Shown: positions 30,511-43,293, counted from the first letter of the stretch. The stretch: DNA of 64,000 nt from Austropuccinia psidii (GCA_023105745.1 JALGQZ010000013.1:5615501-5679500), one strand, 5' to 3'. Program-made: numbers and translations. Notes: generated by a model not told the origin, from the sequence alone.

Positions 30511-33500
30511 CCCTTCCTTATGCTCAAAACAACTTTGGTTTAGGTGAGTGTTGTCCATTCATTTCTACTTTCAAATTGAATCGGACTGAAATTTTAGTGC
30601 AATCCAGGTACTTCATAACCTTCCTCAGTGTTTAGAGATGATTGGTTATGTTCTTTTCTTGACAATAGAGAAGTTTTCATCCCCTCTATTCCACTGAATT
30701 GTGTCCGGTTAGTCATCTTTTATTTAACGGTCATTTTAACCACCTCTTGTGAGGTCACAAGCCTTATTGGTTTTTTACTATTATTATTTTCTTTTGGTTG
30801 ATGGGTCTAACAAATAATGAGTAGTTTTCAGTTGTTCATGGGATCTTTCAAGTTTTTAGTGCTGGTATTGATTGGGTATGCTTCTAGGTTTCATTAGTTG
30901 ATAATGACCCTCCAAAACAGTCAAGAAACCATGTGGCGAGGTTTCAATCACTTTCTGAGTGTTCCCAAGGCTTCAATGTGATCCTAACTAGGTGAGGTGG
31001 TTGTAATCGGCTCTTTCCTTACAATAACCAATTGATTTGTTTTGCCTCTCTAAGTCCCTGATGCAGCTTCTGAAATGCATCATCATAATGCTTTAGATGA
31101 GCACAGCCTTTTCTACATCCGCTCATGGCTCCATCATTTCTTCTTCTTTTATCTTCTAACCTACTGGTCTTGCAGGAACGTCTTGTGATAATGTCATGAT
31201 ATTTAACCTGTATGGTCTTGTTATGACTGCATGCAGGTGCAGTAGTTTCGTTCTTCTATCATCGTATTAAGTTGGTGCACTGATTTTGAAAGTTGACAGT
31301 CTGCTTGATGAGGTGCTGATGCAGGATCTTATTGCTCATATCTTGCATTTATAGTGTAATTAGTACAAATAGGTTCCAATTCTTTTGCCCGCTTGTTACT
31401 TTTGTGCATTAGCTTGTCACGAAATTTCTCATCCAAGGTCCTCCGAATGCATGCAGGGGTTATAGTGCCGCATTCCAAATTTATGTTTGGGAAGTCTTTC
31501 CTTATGTACTGCATGAAAATTCTTATCTCCGACCGCAGTGTAAGTAAGTGTTTGGTGAAGTTGATGTTTTCCTCCAAAAACTAAAGGCATGCCATTAAAG
31601 TGCTTTGTTTATCTCGTATTCCTATAAGACGAAGTGCTGTGATTCCAGAAGCCCTGGAATGTTTGATTCAGCTGTTACATTTTTTTTTTGTAGATTGAGA
31701 TTAGGTTTTATTCATCCCAACGTTCTGAGCTCTTTAGCTCCCCGCCATGAATAACCTGGAGATAAAAATTTCTTCATGAGCCAGGTGAGGACTGCCAACT
31801 TTAACTACCCCTGATTTATCGACTTGTCATCTTTATCTCACTATTGGTGAATCAGTTCTAAGCTGGTTGACTTGTTGATTATTTTCCTAACAATTTGTGA
31901 TTGCGCAGCTGCCAGTATTACTGTTGTAGATACATCCTGCAAGGAGGCACTGTCATTTTCATTTATTTTATGATACATCGCTTTTAATTCTTCCTTTATT
32001 ACATGCAAGATTTTTTTTATCTTGCATTAGCTAAGTAGGCTGTGTAGTTCTCTTTCTTGGTAGTTTCGGAAGTGCATTCTCTATGTGTTAGCTCCAGTAG
32101 TTCTTCTCAAGCGGAAATAATTTTAGCTTCTTCGGATCTCCAGATTGAGATCCTCATGGAGTTAAAAAGGATTCAGTGGGTCTAGGGTGGTTTGGCATTG
32201 TCTATAAATACCCCTTCCCTCTGGTTCAGATTGTTCGCCTCTCTTCTCTTTTTTTTATATAAAAAAAACAAAACAAGTAAATAAATAGAAATGATTCTCA
32301 ATCGTAAATTAGACTTTGAGTTATATAATGAATGAAATGAAATTAATTGAGGTCAAGCTATACAGCCTAAGTCCCTTGTTAGAAAAAAAAACTTGTTTTG
32401 ATTAAGAATTAAATGACTTGGAGTGTTAATTTAAATTCACTATCCAAAGTCGTATTTTGAAAGAAACCTAGTTCAGTGGCAAACGATAATTGAACTATTG
32501 AGCCTTCTTTGATGAAGCAGCTCAATTGATGTCTTTTAGGCTAGTTTCTTTTAATTAAAAGATATTTCCGTCGTGTTGAGGTCAGTAGCCAAATGTAAAG
32601 CATTAGTAGTTTATTTTATTGTCTTGGTGTTTCACTTCCATGATACCTTGTTGTGCATGTCGATTCACTTTTGCTTTGGTATTTGAAGCAATTGTTTTCC
32701 ACTAATCGTGCAAAGTCAAATTATCTCTGCTTAATAGAGAGCTCCCTGAGGTATATTAAATGGCTGATCCAAGTATATGAGAATGCTTCTGATTTTTTTA
32801 TTGACATTTCTTAAGAAGCTCTTCATTTGTGCTCCATCAAGTCATAACCGTTTGTTGGAACTTTTAAATGATATTGTTTGTTGTATCCATGCTTCGTCCT
32901 AGTTTGTTCGTTTAGATATATATATATATATATTGGAACCTATTTGGATAAATTTAATAATAATTTTTTTTTAATAATGCTTATCACACTATATATCTTA
33001 TTTTTGAAAAATTTCAAGATGATGATTCTGTTGAGCAAAATTGATGTATTCATAAAACAATTATCTGAAAAATATCAATCCGTGATTGAAGCCCTTTTGT
33101 AAATACTATCTCCTTCACAGATCCTGTTTTGAAAATAAATTATTCAAAGGTAATTTAATTTTTTATCTTTGTTAATTTTTTTAATTGATTAAAATAGAAA
33201 TGAGATAGAATAAGTTATAAAGCTATAAAATAATAAAATAGAATTTAATATCAAGTAGGATATTTTTTCTTTATAGTTATCATCTACTACTATGAATTAA
33301 ACTGAAACTAATTGTGCTTTTTTTTTTTTTTTTCAGAATTGATGATGATAATTATTTATATATATTTTTGATTTTGAGAAAAAGAAATATAAAAAATCTT
33401 CAATATCAAGTAGGTCTACATTTTAATTCTTTCTTCTAAGCTTATATGAATTGAAGCTTATTTTTAAATCCTTTAATATTTTATTTTGTTTCCCTCTTTT

Positions 33501-33652
33501 TTAGTATGAAAGAGAATTTGAATTGTAAAATAAAAAAAAATATTTTTTAAAAATAAAAAGTTTATGAAATAAATAATAATAATGATATCAATGGAAATAG
33601 GATGGATGATTAATCAAAGAATTGAGGACTTAGCATGTGAGATTTCTTGAAA
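30511..33652. other. Non-coding DNA, inferred body of element R
   Basis: 30511-32230 is mixed sequence; 32230-33650 is very AT-rich with a TA microsatellite near 32915-32933. No supported gene is visible. An isolated 82-codon frame on the minus strand (31329-31577) has protein-like composition but no recognisable motif. Several perfect stems occur, for example CATAACC/GGTTATG (from 30609), TGATGCA/TGCATCA (from 31059), GGATCTC/GAGATCC (from 32134) and ATTGAGC/GCTCAAT (from 32496). It was continuous with 1-4267 before copia inserted. Confidence 0.5.
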
Positions 33653-34501
33653 TTAATTCCTTTGACCAAATATTTCCTTCACTAATTCTTGTTTGATAAA
33701 TTTTCCTCCCCTCCATTTTTCTCTTCTGAGAGGTTTAAACAGGTATTCTTGGCAGAAAGAGTCCCAATCTTCTGTATTAAATTTAGTTGCACCACCTTTG
33801 AGGATGAATATTGCTGGTATAAGGGTTTCTTCCCAGTGACAATTCCAGGTGGAATTATCAATGATATAGCCTCTTGATACCTTGCTGATTGATCCTGGTT
33901 TAATTTTTAAGTACTGAAGGTTGAACCAATCTTGGCATTCCCAGGTCCTCCAAAAGAGTGATTTCCTGAGGTGTTTATCCATGTAAAATATTTCATTCCA
34001 GTAATTGTTTCCAAGGTTGCCTTCAACTCCATCCCAGGTAAGTAAATCCAAGAATTCACACTTTGTGAGGTTGAATCCAGGTAATTCTTTCCATGGATGA
34101 GGAATGACAATTTCTGATGGTGCTTTTTCTTTTTCAAAGATGTCCTCAAACTCAATGTATGGGAGGACTATGGTGGAAATATCAGGACAGGTTTCTGGTT
34201 TTGTTCTTAAGAACCAGTCAGGATTTTCAATTAACTCTTGTGGATTGATGTAATTGGCCCAGACTTTTTTTTCTTCTAGACAGCTGATACCTGTGTCAAA
34301 TGACCAGGGATTTTCTTCAAGTAATGGCCATGATTCCATTTTGAAGGATTTGGTGGAGTTTGAGGTGTTAAGGTAAGATGAATTGAGAATAGTATCAATT
34401 TTATTTATAAAAAATAGTTTGAGGATAGGTTTAATGGATGTTGGATGATAATTTCTTGGTAAAAAATTTGGATTTTCCTCTTTGATAAGGCAGGAGGTCA
34501 C
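33653..34501 (-). CDS. Downstream ORF of element R, duplicated module
   Basis: A 282-codon open frame without a convincing ATG at its 5' end. Its middle (LPYIEFEDIFEKE, then KCEFLDLLTWDGVEGNLGNNYWNEIF) resembles the end of the upstream Gag-protease frame (LPYITFEDIYGDE; KIQFLELLTEEGIKGNLENKFWDEIF). It therefore looks like a duplicated C-terminal module. I do not recognise it in known retroelement enzymes. RT and integrase motifs are absent. Confidence 0.5.
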   Translation of the reverse strand: MTSCLIKEENPNFLPRNYHPTSIKPILKLFFINKIDTILNSSYLNTSNSTKSFKMESWPLLEENPWSFDTGISCLEEKKVWANYINPQELIENPDWFLRTKPETCPDISTIVLPYIEFEDIFEKEKAPSEIVIPHPWKELPGFNLTKCEFLDLLTWDGVEGNLGNNYWNEIFYMDKHLRKSLFWRTWECQDWFNLQYLKIKPGSISKVSRGYIIDNSTWNCHWEETLIPAIFILKGGATKFNTEDWDSFCQEYLFKPLRREKWRGGKFIKQELVKEIFGQRN

Positions 34502-34604
34502 TGCCTAGTGATTTTTTATGATTTGGGTGAGTGAAATTATTGATTTTAGTTGATGAGAGTTGATATTCCTCTTTGATAAGGCAGGAGGTCACTGCCTAGT
34601 GATT
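34475..34604. repeat. Direct repeat with hairpin at ORF junctions of R
   Basis: A perfect 39-bp repeat at 34475-34513 and 34566-34604 contains GGCAG-GAGGTCA-CTGCC, a 5-bp stem. A third, diverged copy is at 35053-35088. The three copies lie at the three boundaries between R's downstream frames. Confidence 0.75.
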
Positions 34605-34938
34605 AATTGAGTTGAAATCTGACTATTTTATTTGATTTTTGATCTTTAGAGCTGTGATGTGTCTTTAAGATGGACCTTGATGGTTTGAAATTTAATTGGT
34701 CCATTAATTCTTGAGTAATTTGATCATTGGTTTTGTCAGAAACCTCCAAACTTTTCAGCAATTCCTTGATTTCTTCAATTTCTTGGTTTATTGATATTGA
34801 TGAATTATTCTTAAAGTGCCAAAGGTTTTCTTTATTGAAATCTTCATCTTCTGGTGACCAATGAAGTTCTTCATTGATAATTGGGTCTTCTTTTATTAAT
34901 TCTTCCCCATAAGATCCAAAAATTGGTGAATTGGCCAT
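34603..34938 (-). CDS. Short acidic ORF of element R
   Basis: Starts ATG at 34938; 111 residues, Glu/Asp/Asn-rich, ending SRSILKTHHSSKDQKSNKIVRFQLN. The tail resembles the KPKKKKVRFSEHH part of the upstream Gag-protease frame, so this frame plus 33653-34501 may be a diverged duplicate of that frame's C-terminal third. The junction with 34501 is at the 39-bp repeat. Confidence 0.45.
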   Translation of the reverse strand: MANSPIFGSYGEELIKEDPIINEELHWSPEDEDFNKENLWHFKNNSSISINQEIEEIKELLKSLEVSDKTNDQITQELMDQLNFKPSRSILKTHHSSKDQKSNKIVRFQLN

Positions 34939-35178
34939 GGTGGAGGTGATTAATATACTTCTGTATGCTTTATTTTTATTTTTATTATTATTTATTTTAT
35001 TTTATATTTTTTTTTTTTTTTTTTTTTTAAGAAATACTTTATTGATTAATCTCTTCTTTGTTAAGGCAGGAAGTCACTGCCCAATGAGAAGAATGAAATA
35101 AAAAAAAGAAACTAATGATACATTTTATGAGTGATACTGATACATTTTAGAGAAAAATCTTGATTTTGTTGGTTTTAT

Positions 35179-38100
35179 TCAAAGTTGAGCTCCCCCAAGT
35201 GGGAACGGTGAGTGTCTGTTGAGCAATCTTACCAAAATAAGGTCTTTGAGGGCTTCCACAAAGTTATTTCTTTCCTCAATTTCTGGTTCTGATGGAAATT
35301 CTGACCACCATAAGTCTTCATCAATGAATATATATCCATCTCCAACCCATTTCATTCTTCCAGTTTGGTATGTTGATCCATTCAATCCAAGGTACCACTG
35401 GGCCCAAATTTGATTGAAGTAAAGTCCTCTTCTTGGTAGTGTGGCCATTTCAAATATTTCATCCCAAAATTTGTTTTCAAGGTTACCTTTAATTCCCTCT
35501 TCAGTTAACAGCTCTAGGAATTGGATTTTGTTCAAGTTTGCCCCTGTAAGTTGACATAAATATTTATCTTCACATAAAATTTCTTGAGCTTCATCCCCAT
35601 AAATATCTTCAAAAGTGATATATGGCAAGTAAATGTAATTGTATTCATTTTCTAAGATGGATTCTGTTTCATCCTCTTCATTGGGAGGTTGCTGGATAAA
35701 TTCAGGGTTTTCCAGTTGCCATTCATAAGGTTCTTCTTGGTTGTTCAATGGTCTGTCCAAGAAGTTGATATGGTATGTGTCTTTTAAATTTTTTTCTCTT
35801 TCTTCCATAATTTTGAAGTCTTTTTCAATGCCATTTATAATTTCTTCATCTGAGAGCTCATGATGCTCACTAAACCTGACCTTCTTCTTTTTGGGTTTAG
35901 GTTTGAAAAGGTTTCCATGTATTTTCTCATTTCCATCCACCAAAATTTGGAATGTTTCTTCATTATTATTAATTGGCTTGTAACTTATGTTGGGTAATTC
36001 ATATTCAGAGGTTGACTCTTCAAGTTGTCTTTTGAGATCGCTTGGCCATTTGTTGTTTTGTAAATCTTGACCAAATTCATCACTTCTTGGAGATATGGAT
36101 AACTCTTGGGTCTTCTGGGTTAAATTTATTATGGTATTGTCTCTTTTTGCATTTTGAAACTTCTTTCCTGGGTTATTTCTGACCAATGTTGCCATGTTGC
36201 ATAAATCCATTCCTCTAGGTGGTCCAGTTTGCCATCCAAGTGCTTGAGGTTTGCATATTGGCATGCATAATCTTCTTCCATCAGGTTCTTGATAGCTCAG
36301 TATTTCACCTTGCTTATGGGAAAATTCCAGCCTAATGTTATTTTCTGCTAAGAAAGGTCTTCCAAGTACTGTATGGACAGATCCTTTTGCAATGAAGAAG
36401 TGAATTAGAGTTTCTTCACCTGAAGCCAAAATGATTGAATTAAATTCTGAAAGTGCCACCAATGAAGTAGTATGGCCTCCAATTCCCCTAAGGTTCATGT
36501 TAAGATTTCTTGTTGTGAGTGAGGCTTTGATTGCTATTTCTTCTGGTATAATGTTGAGTTCTGCACCAGTGTCCACTAATGCTCTGATAGGATATTCTTC
36601 CTTTCCAATGAAGATTTCCATAAATCCCAAAGGACAAGCATAATGAATCTTGGGCTTTGGTATTTCTTTGAATCCAAATGACAATAATCTTTCTTGAAGA
36701 TCCATTGAGTTGAGTGATTTAATTTTTTCTTTGTCTTTTTCTGATAATTCCTGTAATTTATGGACAAAATTTGGTGACATCCTCAAAATTTCTTCAATGG
36801 TGAGGTTGATCTTTTGTTGCATAATTTTTTTAATAATTTTGTCAATTTCCAATTTAGTTTCAACTTGTTTCTTTTGAGGTTTTCTGAGCTTCTTTTCTTC
36901 TTTGGGAACTTCTTCATCTTCATCCTTATTGGCAATATTTTCAATTTCCTCCTCAGGTTGGTCTGGTTTTGGAATATTTGAATTTTGGAATTTGGTAGGA
37001 ATTATGACTTTTTCTTCTTCCTTTTCTTCTTCAATGTAAGTTCCTGGAATGGCTGCTTTCTTCTTTGGCTCTTGATTTTGGGATTGTCTTTCCATTCTTT
37101 GCTTGGTCTGCCTTAATCCAATGTGTGATTCAAATGGGTCATTGGCTGAGGAAATGGTAGGTGGTTTCCAATTTGACCAATCTTCAACATGAGCAATTGA
37201 GGTTGATTTATCTTCTGATTTCTTTTCAGTGGGCTTAACCTCTTCTTCTGGTTTTGGTTTTAAAGTAGGTTTTTCCATGAATTTCTTATTGAGTTCTGCT
37301 TGTTCTTTTGCAAAAGCCCTGACTATGTCTTTGGCACTTTCATTCCCTTCCATAGGTACTCTCTGATAGTTGGGGAAGAGGTAAGATGCTCCTTGGGTTC
37401 TGACAATTCTTCTGTCCAAATCTTCAGCAAGGTGAGTGCATCTAGTTGCTGTATGACCTTCTTCCTTGCAGTAAGCACATTTAATTGGTGGTCTTGGAGC
37501 CATTTGAGCTGGTATGTATGGTTGATAACTGGATGAAAATGGTGGTAAGGGATTCCTTGGCCTGTATGGCTGGTTATTTTGAGGGAATCTTTGCTCTTGA
37601 TTGTTGTTCCAGTTCCTTCTTGGTGGATTAACTGCTTCTGAAAGGGTTTTGAATTGATTTAAAACTTCTTTGACAGATTCTTTTCCTTCATTTCTTGGTT
37701 GAGGTTCTGGTTGTGGAGGATTTTTGATCTTTTGGGTGAGTTCTTTTACTTGTTTTAAAACTTCATCCTAGCTTTCATCCTCAAATCTTGTTTTCTTTTC
37801 TGGAGGTTTTGGCTTAGAATATTTTTTTTGTTGAATCAGTACCTTGGCCTCCAAGTCTTGTTCATTGTATAATTTCAAAATATCCAATCTTGGTATGATG
37901 TAACCTCCATCCAAGGCTTGAACCATAGCTCTGTCTTTGATCATTTCTTTGTAAATTGATTCTTGAACACTAGTGGAAAGGCTGGCCAATATTTCCTGGT
38001 TATGATTGATATCACCTTGGATATATTGGTATCTTTTGAGGTAAGTGATGATTGCTTCATATTCCCCAATGAATTTTCTGTATTGAGTCATGTTTCTTAT

Positions 38101-38904
38101 TCCACCTTCTTGTTGAGTTTTTGTGAATAAATCAGTGATTGAGGATAATCTGTATCTTCTTTCAGGTTAGACTGTTCCCCATGTTCTTTTCATATCCACT
38201 TTTAATTGATCCCAATCAGCTGTTTCATATCCTGGTATTACTTCAATATGATAACTGATTTCTTCATCTTTTGTCCAAAATGCTATTTGTCTTGCAATGT
38301 CTCTTCCACTTGCTCCTTCAATTTCTGCAATATTTTCAGCTCTCTTGATGAATCTTTCAACATCCTTTCCATCAAACCACAAGTTATAGTCCTTGGCTCT
38401 GATATTCACTATTGGAGTAGTGTCTCTTGGAATTTCTTGATGTAATGGAGTTGGTATTTGGGAAGAAATGTTGACTCTTCTTGGTAAGGCACTTTGTCTT
38501 TGTTCTGTATAAGGTGTTGATGTGTCCATGGGTCTAGGATAAGGCGAAGGTGATCCATGCTGCCTAAATGATCTTGGAAGGGTGGTTTGTTCTTCAAGTG
38601 GACTATTTTGTGGAGTATAACTTGATGATTTATTTTTGCCTTCCTTTTTGATTAGTGCTAGTAATTCTGCTTGCATTTCTAGCATCTTCTGCTGAAGTCT
38701 CTCTGTTGAAGACATTTCTTCCTGTCCTTCAACAGTTTCTTCATTCAAGTTTTCTTCCTGGATTTCTTCAATACTGCCAGGTAATTTTGATGATGAAGGT
38801 TTATCCATTTTTGATTTATTTATTTCTTCCTTTGATGTTGGTGTTGAGTTATTGATTTTATTTCTTTCAAGGAGATCAAGGAAAAATTTCTCCACAACCT
38901 TCAA
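35179..38904 (-). pseudogene. Gag-protease polyprotein of LTR element R
   Basis: One frame of about 1,240 codons is broken by stops at 38167-38169 and 37768-37770. The Gag region (WFDGKDVERFIKRAENIAEIEG) is followed by a CCHC knuckle CAYCKEEGHTATRC and a Ty3-type aspartic protease (RALVDTGAELNIIPEE, then LGRPFLAENN). The last 250 residues are acidic and end with the LPYITFEDIYGDE module. The knuckle-to-protease part resembles a common basidiomycete Ty3 Gag-Pro. No RT, RNase H or integrase follows, so R appears non-autonomous or has its polymerase replaced. Confidence 0.82.
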
Positions 38905-39161
38905 GTCCCTTTTATTGGTTCTTGGTGTTGCAATTGGGAAATTGGAATATTTGTTTGATTCCTCTCCTACTTCTGTTTCTTGTTTGGGTGGATAGTAGTA
39001 ATGATCAGAGTGAGTTGATGATTGAGATTTTTGAGATGATGGTTTTGGCTGATTTTGATTATTTGACTGCAGTTTCTTTTATAAGAAAAGTATTCTGGAG
39101 TATTTAAGAGTTTTGTAATTGATTGATTTTAATTTAATTTTTATTGAAGTTGAGGTTGTCT

Positions 39162-39181
39162 GGGCCACTGTTGGGACACCA
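39162..39181 (-). other. Primer-binding site of element R
   Basis: Two bases inside the LTR, the minus strand reads TGGTGTCCCAACAGTGG. The leading TGG would pair with a tRNA CCA end. 38905-39161 is untranslated leader. Confidence 0.65.
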
Positions 39182-39183
39182 GA

Positions 39184-40806
39184 TGTGGGAACTCCTCTTG
39201 TGTGGGATTAAAATGAGGCAGTACCTGGAGGGGGAAATCACAGGTAACTAGTTTTGAATTGCTAATAACTCCTGTAACCAAGGGTGGCAAGGGTGTATTG
39301 CCTGCCCCTCCTAAAATACTGAACAAAATCTTCCTTGGAGCTCACAAACCAAAACAAAATTAGTAAGTGGCTTTACAACTGCAGAAGACAAAATTCAGCA
39401 GTCTCAGATCAGACCTATTCACTAAATAATATGAAAAATAATGTCAGTAATTTGGTTTATTTTTAGATTTTAATGAAATACTTGTCTGTTTAATTTTAAT
39501 ATTCTTGGTTAAATTGAGGTGAGTTGTTTCCTCTTGGTGATAATTCCTTGGTAGGATGGGTTATTTAAGGTTTTCTGGAAAATTTGATTGGTGTTGATAA
39601 AGGCAATTTTGTTAAGGTATAGTTATAATAGAGTAAAATAATTTTTGAAAGGTTTGTTATTTTTTTTTAAGAGTGTTTAATAATAAGTTAAAATTGTATT
39701 TGTTAAATTTAAGAGGTAAGGTTCTTTGATATTGAATTTTTAAAGGGGTAAGTTATTTTTTAAGTCTTGATAAATGGTGTTAATTTTACTGGATAAAATA
39801 TTTTAATAGAGTAGTAACCCTAATATTGGGTACTGGGTAATTTTTATTTTCTTTTTTTTTTAAGAATAATAAGATTCCACTGAGCTTGGCTACTGGGTAA
39901 TCTTCAATACTATACTTCCACTGAGCTTAGCTACTGGGTAAGTAAATTTACTATAATATTCTGGACTACCTCCCAGGTGAGGGATGAATTATTCCTGTGC
40001 TTGCAATGTGCAGGGGATATAATTTGCATGGGATATAATTTGCATATGTCCTATTTTAGGTTTGGTAGAAGTGGCTGTGTAATTTATGCAGGTGTGATGG
40101 TTGTTTTTCTTCTTTTTGAACTTTAAAATGGAGTCAGGTGATAATTTCTTGCACTGGTGAATTTACTGTTATGTATGAGATGGTGTGATTTTTAAGTTTC
40201 ACACATGCTGTGCATAGTCATGTGGTTGAGATTTAATTAGAATTGTGTACTGCATGCAGCCTGTTGTAACTAGCTTTGGTTTGCATGAGGTGATTAGTGG
40301 TGTATGTAATTATGATTCTGTTTTAAGGTTTTAAGTGGTGTTACTGTGGATATAAGATAAGGTACTCCTGTGGCTGTGTTGTAAATGAGCTGCAGGAATT
40401 CCATTGAGTTGAGCTTTGCATCATGTGACTTTTCTATGTGGAGTTTTAGGTTGCTGTGTAATTCATGCAGGTGTCCTTTTCTTGCTGCATGAGTCCTGTG
40501 GCTATAAGGGGGTGTAAAGCTGGGTGGGGTGTGTAATCTAAAGGGTGGTACCTTATTTCTTGTAGCTAGTTTACTATATGTAACTTGATTTTACATATGC
40601 ATAATGAAATTGAATAATTTATTTAAACACATACACTGCCCTTTGGTGCCTGTTCCATGGTTTTATGAGTTAAATCCAGCTTCTTGCTGTAAAATTAACC
40701 TTTTGGTGTAAACTTTGAGTGTAAGTCTGCCTGTAGGCTGGATTTCCTGCTGTTATAGGGTACTATGAGCTTGAGCCTGGTGAAAAAAATGGTATGGAAT
40801 ACCACA
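39184..40806 (-). repeat. 5' LTR of element R
   Basis: 1,623 bp starting TGTGGGAACTCC and ending GGAATACCACA; the TGTGG/CCACA ends are inverted. It borders the R primer site on the left and, on the right, GTACC (40807-40811). GTACC is the point where similarity to the giant element's SNF2 intron begins, so this edge is an insertion junction. The partner LTR is not in the window. I see no gene inside; CTGGGTAA-type words repeat near 39825-39945. Confidence 0.8.
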
Positions 40807-40903
40807 GTACCTTTCAAGATCATCTTTCACCTTGATTGTATTACTATTCTGAAATCCTTCCTTATGGGAATGCCATATTCCAATCTCCAATAGGTCCAAG
40901 AAA

Positions 40904-40936
40904 AGAAAAGATCATTAACTGCGTGAGCCTTACTGA
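40904..40936 (+). pseudogene. SNF2 last exon in copy 2
   Basis: Encodes VQEKKRSLTA and stop, matching the final exon of the giant element's SNF2 gene. The preceding intron runs 40807-40903, with the GTACC donor now touching the R LTR. The rest of the gene is not in the window. Confidence 0.7.
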
Positions 40937-41231
40937 TATTATATAATTTGTGATTGACAAAGCTGATAACTCCTGTTGACCCTGGCACAGGTCCACAATT
41001 ATGAACACCATGAGCTGGATCGAACTTCTTCAATATATCCTCAATGAAAATGAGCAATAGAATCTTATTTCTAAGGGAGACGGTGATAAAATCCAATTCA
41101 TATTGTCTACATTATAAGATATTTAGCAAGTTGTTGCATCTTTAAGAAATAATAATCAGATTGTATTATGCCTGCACAAATAATTCACAAGATTTTGATT
41201 TGTAAATATACTATACATTTGTATTACTAAT

Positions 41232-43293
41232 TTATTGCAGAGCATCACCATTTGGCCTAATAAATGGCATGTCAAGTATTTTGAGGGCAATAGTCTGCAT
41301 CTTACTACAGCCCTTGAGCCAATCTTGATCAAATACCTGAAATGATAGGCCTTCCGGAATATCACCATCATCTGTCGATTGTAATTCTGGCAATCTATCA
41401 ACAGTTTTTTTACCCTTTTTTTTAATCCGATTACAAAACTCTATGTCTCTATCCATTTTCAATACCAATTAATTAAATAACTGGGAGCGCCAGCGTAATC
41501 CCACTTTGCGGTAAACTTGACGGCCATTTTCCAGTACCTCCTCAGTATCTGAGCATACTCGAGGGTCATTGAATTGTGATGCTAGAATGGGAAATTTAGC
41601 CGTATCACACCATTCACGATGGCGCTCACAGGTCTGCACATAATCAAGTAGATAATCATCAGACTTTGTCCACAATAAAGAAGAGATACAGTAACTAACC
41701 CTTTGACGAATCTTTGCGAGCTTTTGATTCTCCTTCTTTTTTACCAAATACTCTGCATCCTTTTGAATAGACTTCCATTTTCTTTTCAAATAAGTGAAAT
41801 ATTGCTCCATTAAAGCCACCACGACCCCATAGTTGTTATGATCCTTGTTCCAACAGTATTGATGATACTCGGTGCTGACAAGTGCGAGACGGAATGTATG
41901 GTAAAACACCATAGACATCAGCTCGTTGAACGGATGTTGCCATGAGCTCTCCCAGTCCCAAGTGAATCGCTTTAGTCCTAGCTTGTGGAGCTCATTTTCG
42001 CAGTAGCTTTGGTAACCCTGAGACTGAACCTGTGTTGATGGCTCATTGAAAACATCCTTGGGGACATAACCGAGATGACCAGCCACTTGAATTGCAATTT
42101 AACGCTCTTCTGTGCTGGGTGGTGCTGGTAGTGAGGAAAAATCCTTATCCCTAACTTTGAGTAGGAACAGGCAATGGGCGTGTACTGCTGATCTCATTCC
42201 ATGGACATTCTCTGGAAGTTCTGCCTTCAGCCATTTTTGTTGCTCCTTCTGGCTTGCACGTTTCACCACATTGTGAGCTTTGCGGGCCTGGTTCCTTTGC
42301 TGTCTGACCTCGGATTGTTCAAGCATACTCTGGGCAAGGCCCAGCTGAGGATGGGTGAACTCACTCTTTGATTGAGTGCCTTGCTCATGCGCTGTGAAAT
42401 TGTCCCTCCTTGGTTCATCATTTCTTTCACTTTGAGTTGGAGACATGTTCTCATCCTCATCATCCACAATTCTTTCTCTTGATGTACTGGCATGACCCGT
42501 TCTTGGTTTGGAGGCATATGGATGATGACGTCCAGTGACTTTCTCTTTATGGACCAGAGGTGAAGATGCATAAAGTTCATCACCTGCCATGCAAATCATC
42601 AGTTAACACATCAAAACATTAATGAAGACTTGTCATCCTCACAGTCTTCAATTGGCTCCTGAGATAGGACTGACTTGCCTTTAGGTGCCATATCTAACCC
42701 ATGAAACAAACATATCAAATTGTGAAAACGTTTCTACTCCAAAATTCAAATGACTTACTTTGATGAAGCGTCAATCCTGGATTTCCCTCCGACAGACCGC
42801 TCCAAGTTACATTTTCCAATGTTATTTTTCATTTCCCCCCATCAAGCCGCCTTTCATCGCCCACATGAGCCTGAGATCCTGATGGAATATTGAGGGTTGG
42901 CTGTTTACTTCGTCAAAAGGGATCCTGGGATGCAACTGGATTCCGGCCAGGATTAAGGAGGAACTCACGTGGAAAGTTTGATTGGGTATTAGTGTTTGAT
43001 GAGATTTGAGGTGTGCCTTCTGGCCCCTCAGACACATGCATTTGTGTATTAGTGGGATTTGGGGGAATTGGAGTGACAGAAATATTTGGGATTGCCCAAG
43101 TTCTGGAAGTTGGAGCCTTTGGATTTCCCACATCAATGTTAAGAACTGATACATTCATTGAGGATGCGATAGGGGTTGTTAGAGGAATGTTGGGACTCAA
43201 TGGTGATTGTGTTGGAACATATTCTATGCTAGATTCACTCTCTGAGTCATGAACAGAACCTGAACGGGATTTATGTGACTTGGAAGATGACAT
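41232..43293 (-). pseudogene. Gene Y in copy 2, broken
   Basis: Same exon layout and closely similar protein as 14337-16398. Stops differ: a TAA at 42099-42101 replaces Glu and one at 41469-41471 follows FN; a TGA follows SQDPF near 42913. Conversely the Trp and Arg mutated to stops in the giant element are intact here (around 42234 and 41561). The alternating damage shows both descend from an open gene. Function unknown. Confidence 0.7.

Noticed and set aside
31329..31577. 82-codon minus-strand frame in element R body
   Set aside because: Protein-like composition but no motif, no splice context and no second copy; kept only as a note in the region entry.
40793..40806. GAGCCTGGTG near 40777 as a left terminus of copy 2
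   Set aside because: A left end on the plus strand should begin CACC; this word is inside the R LTR and similarity to the giant element stops at GTACC instead.
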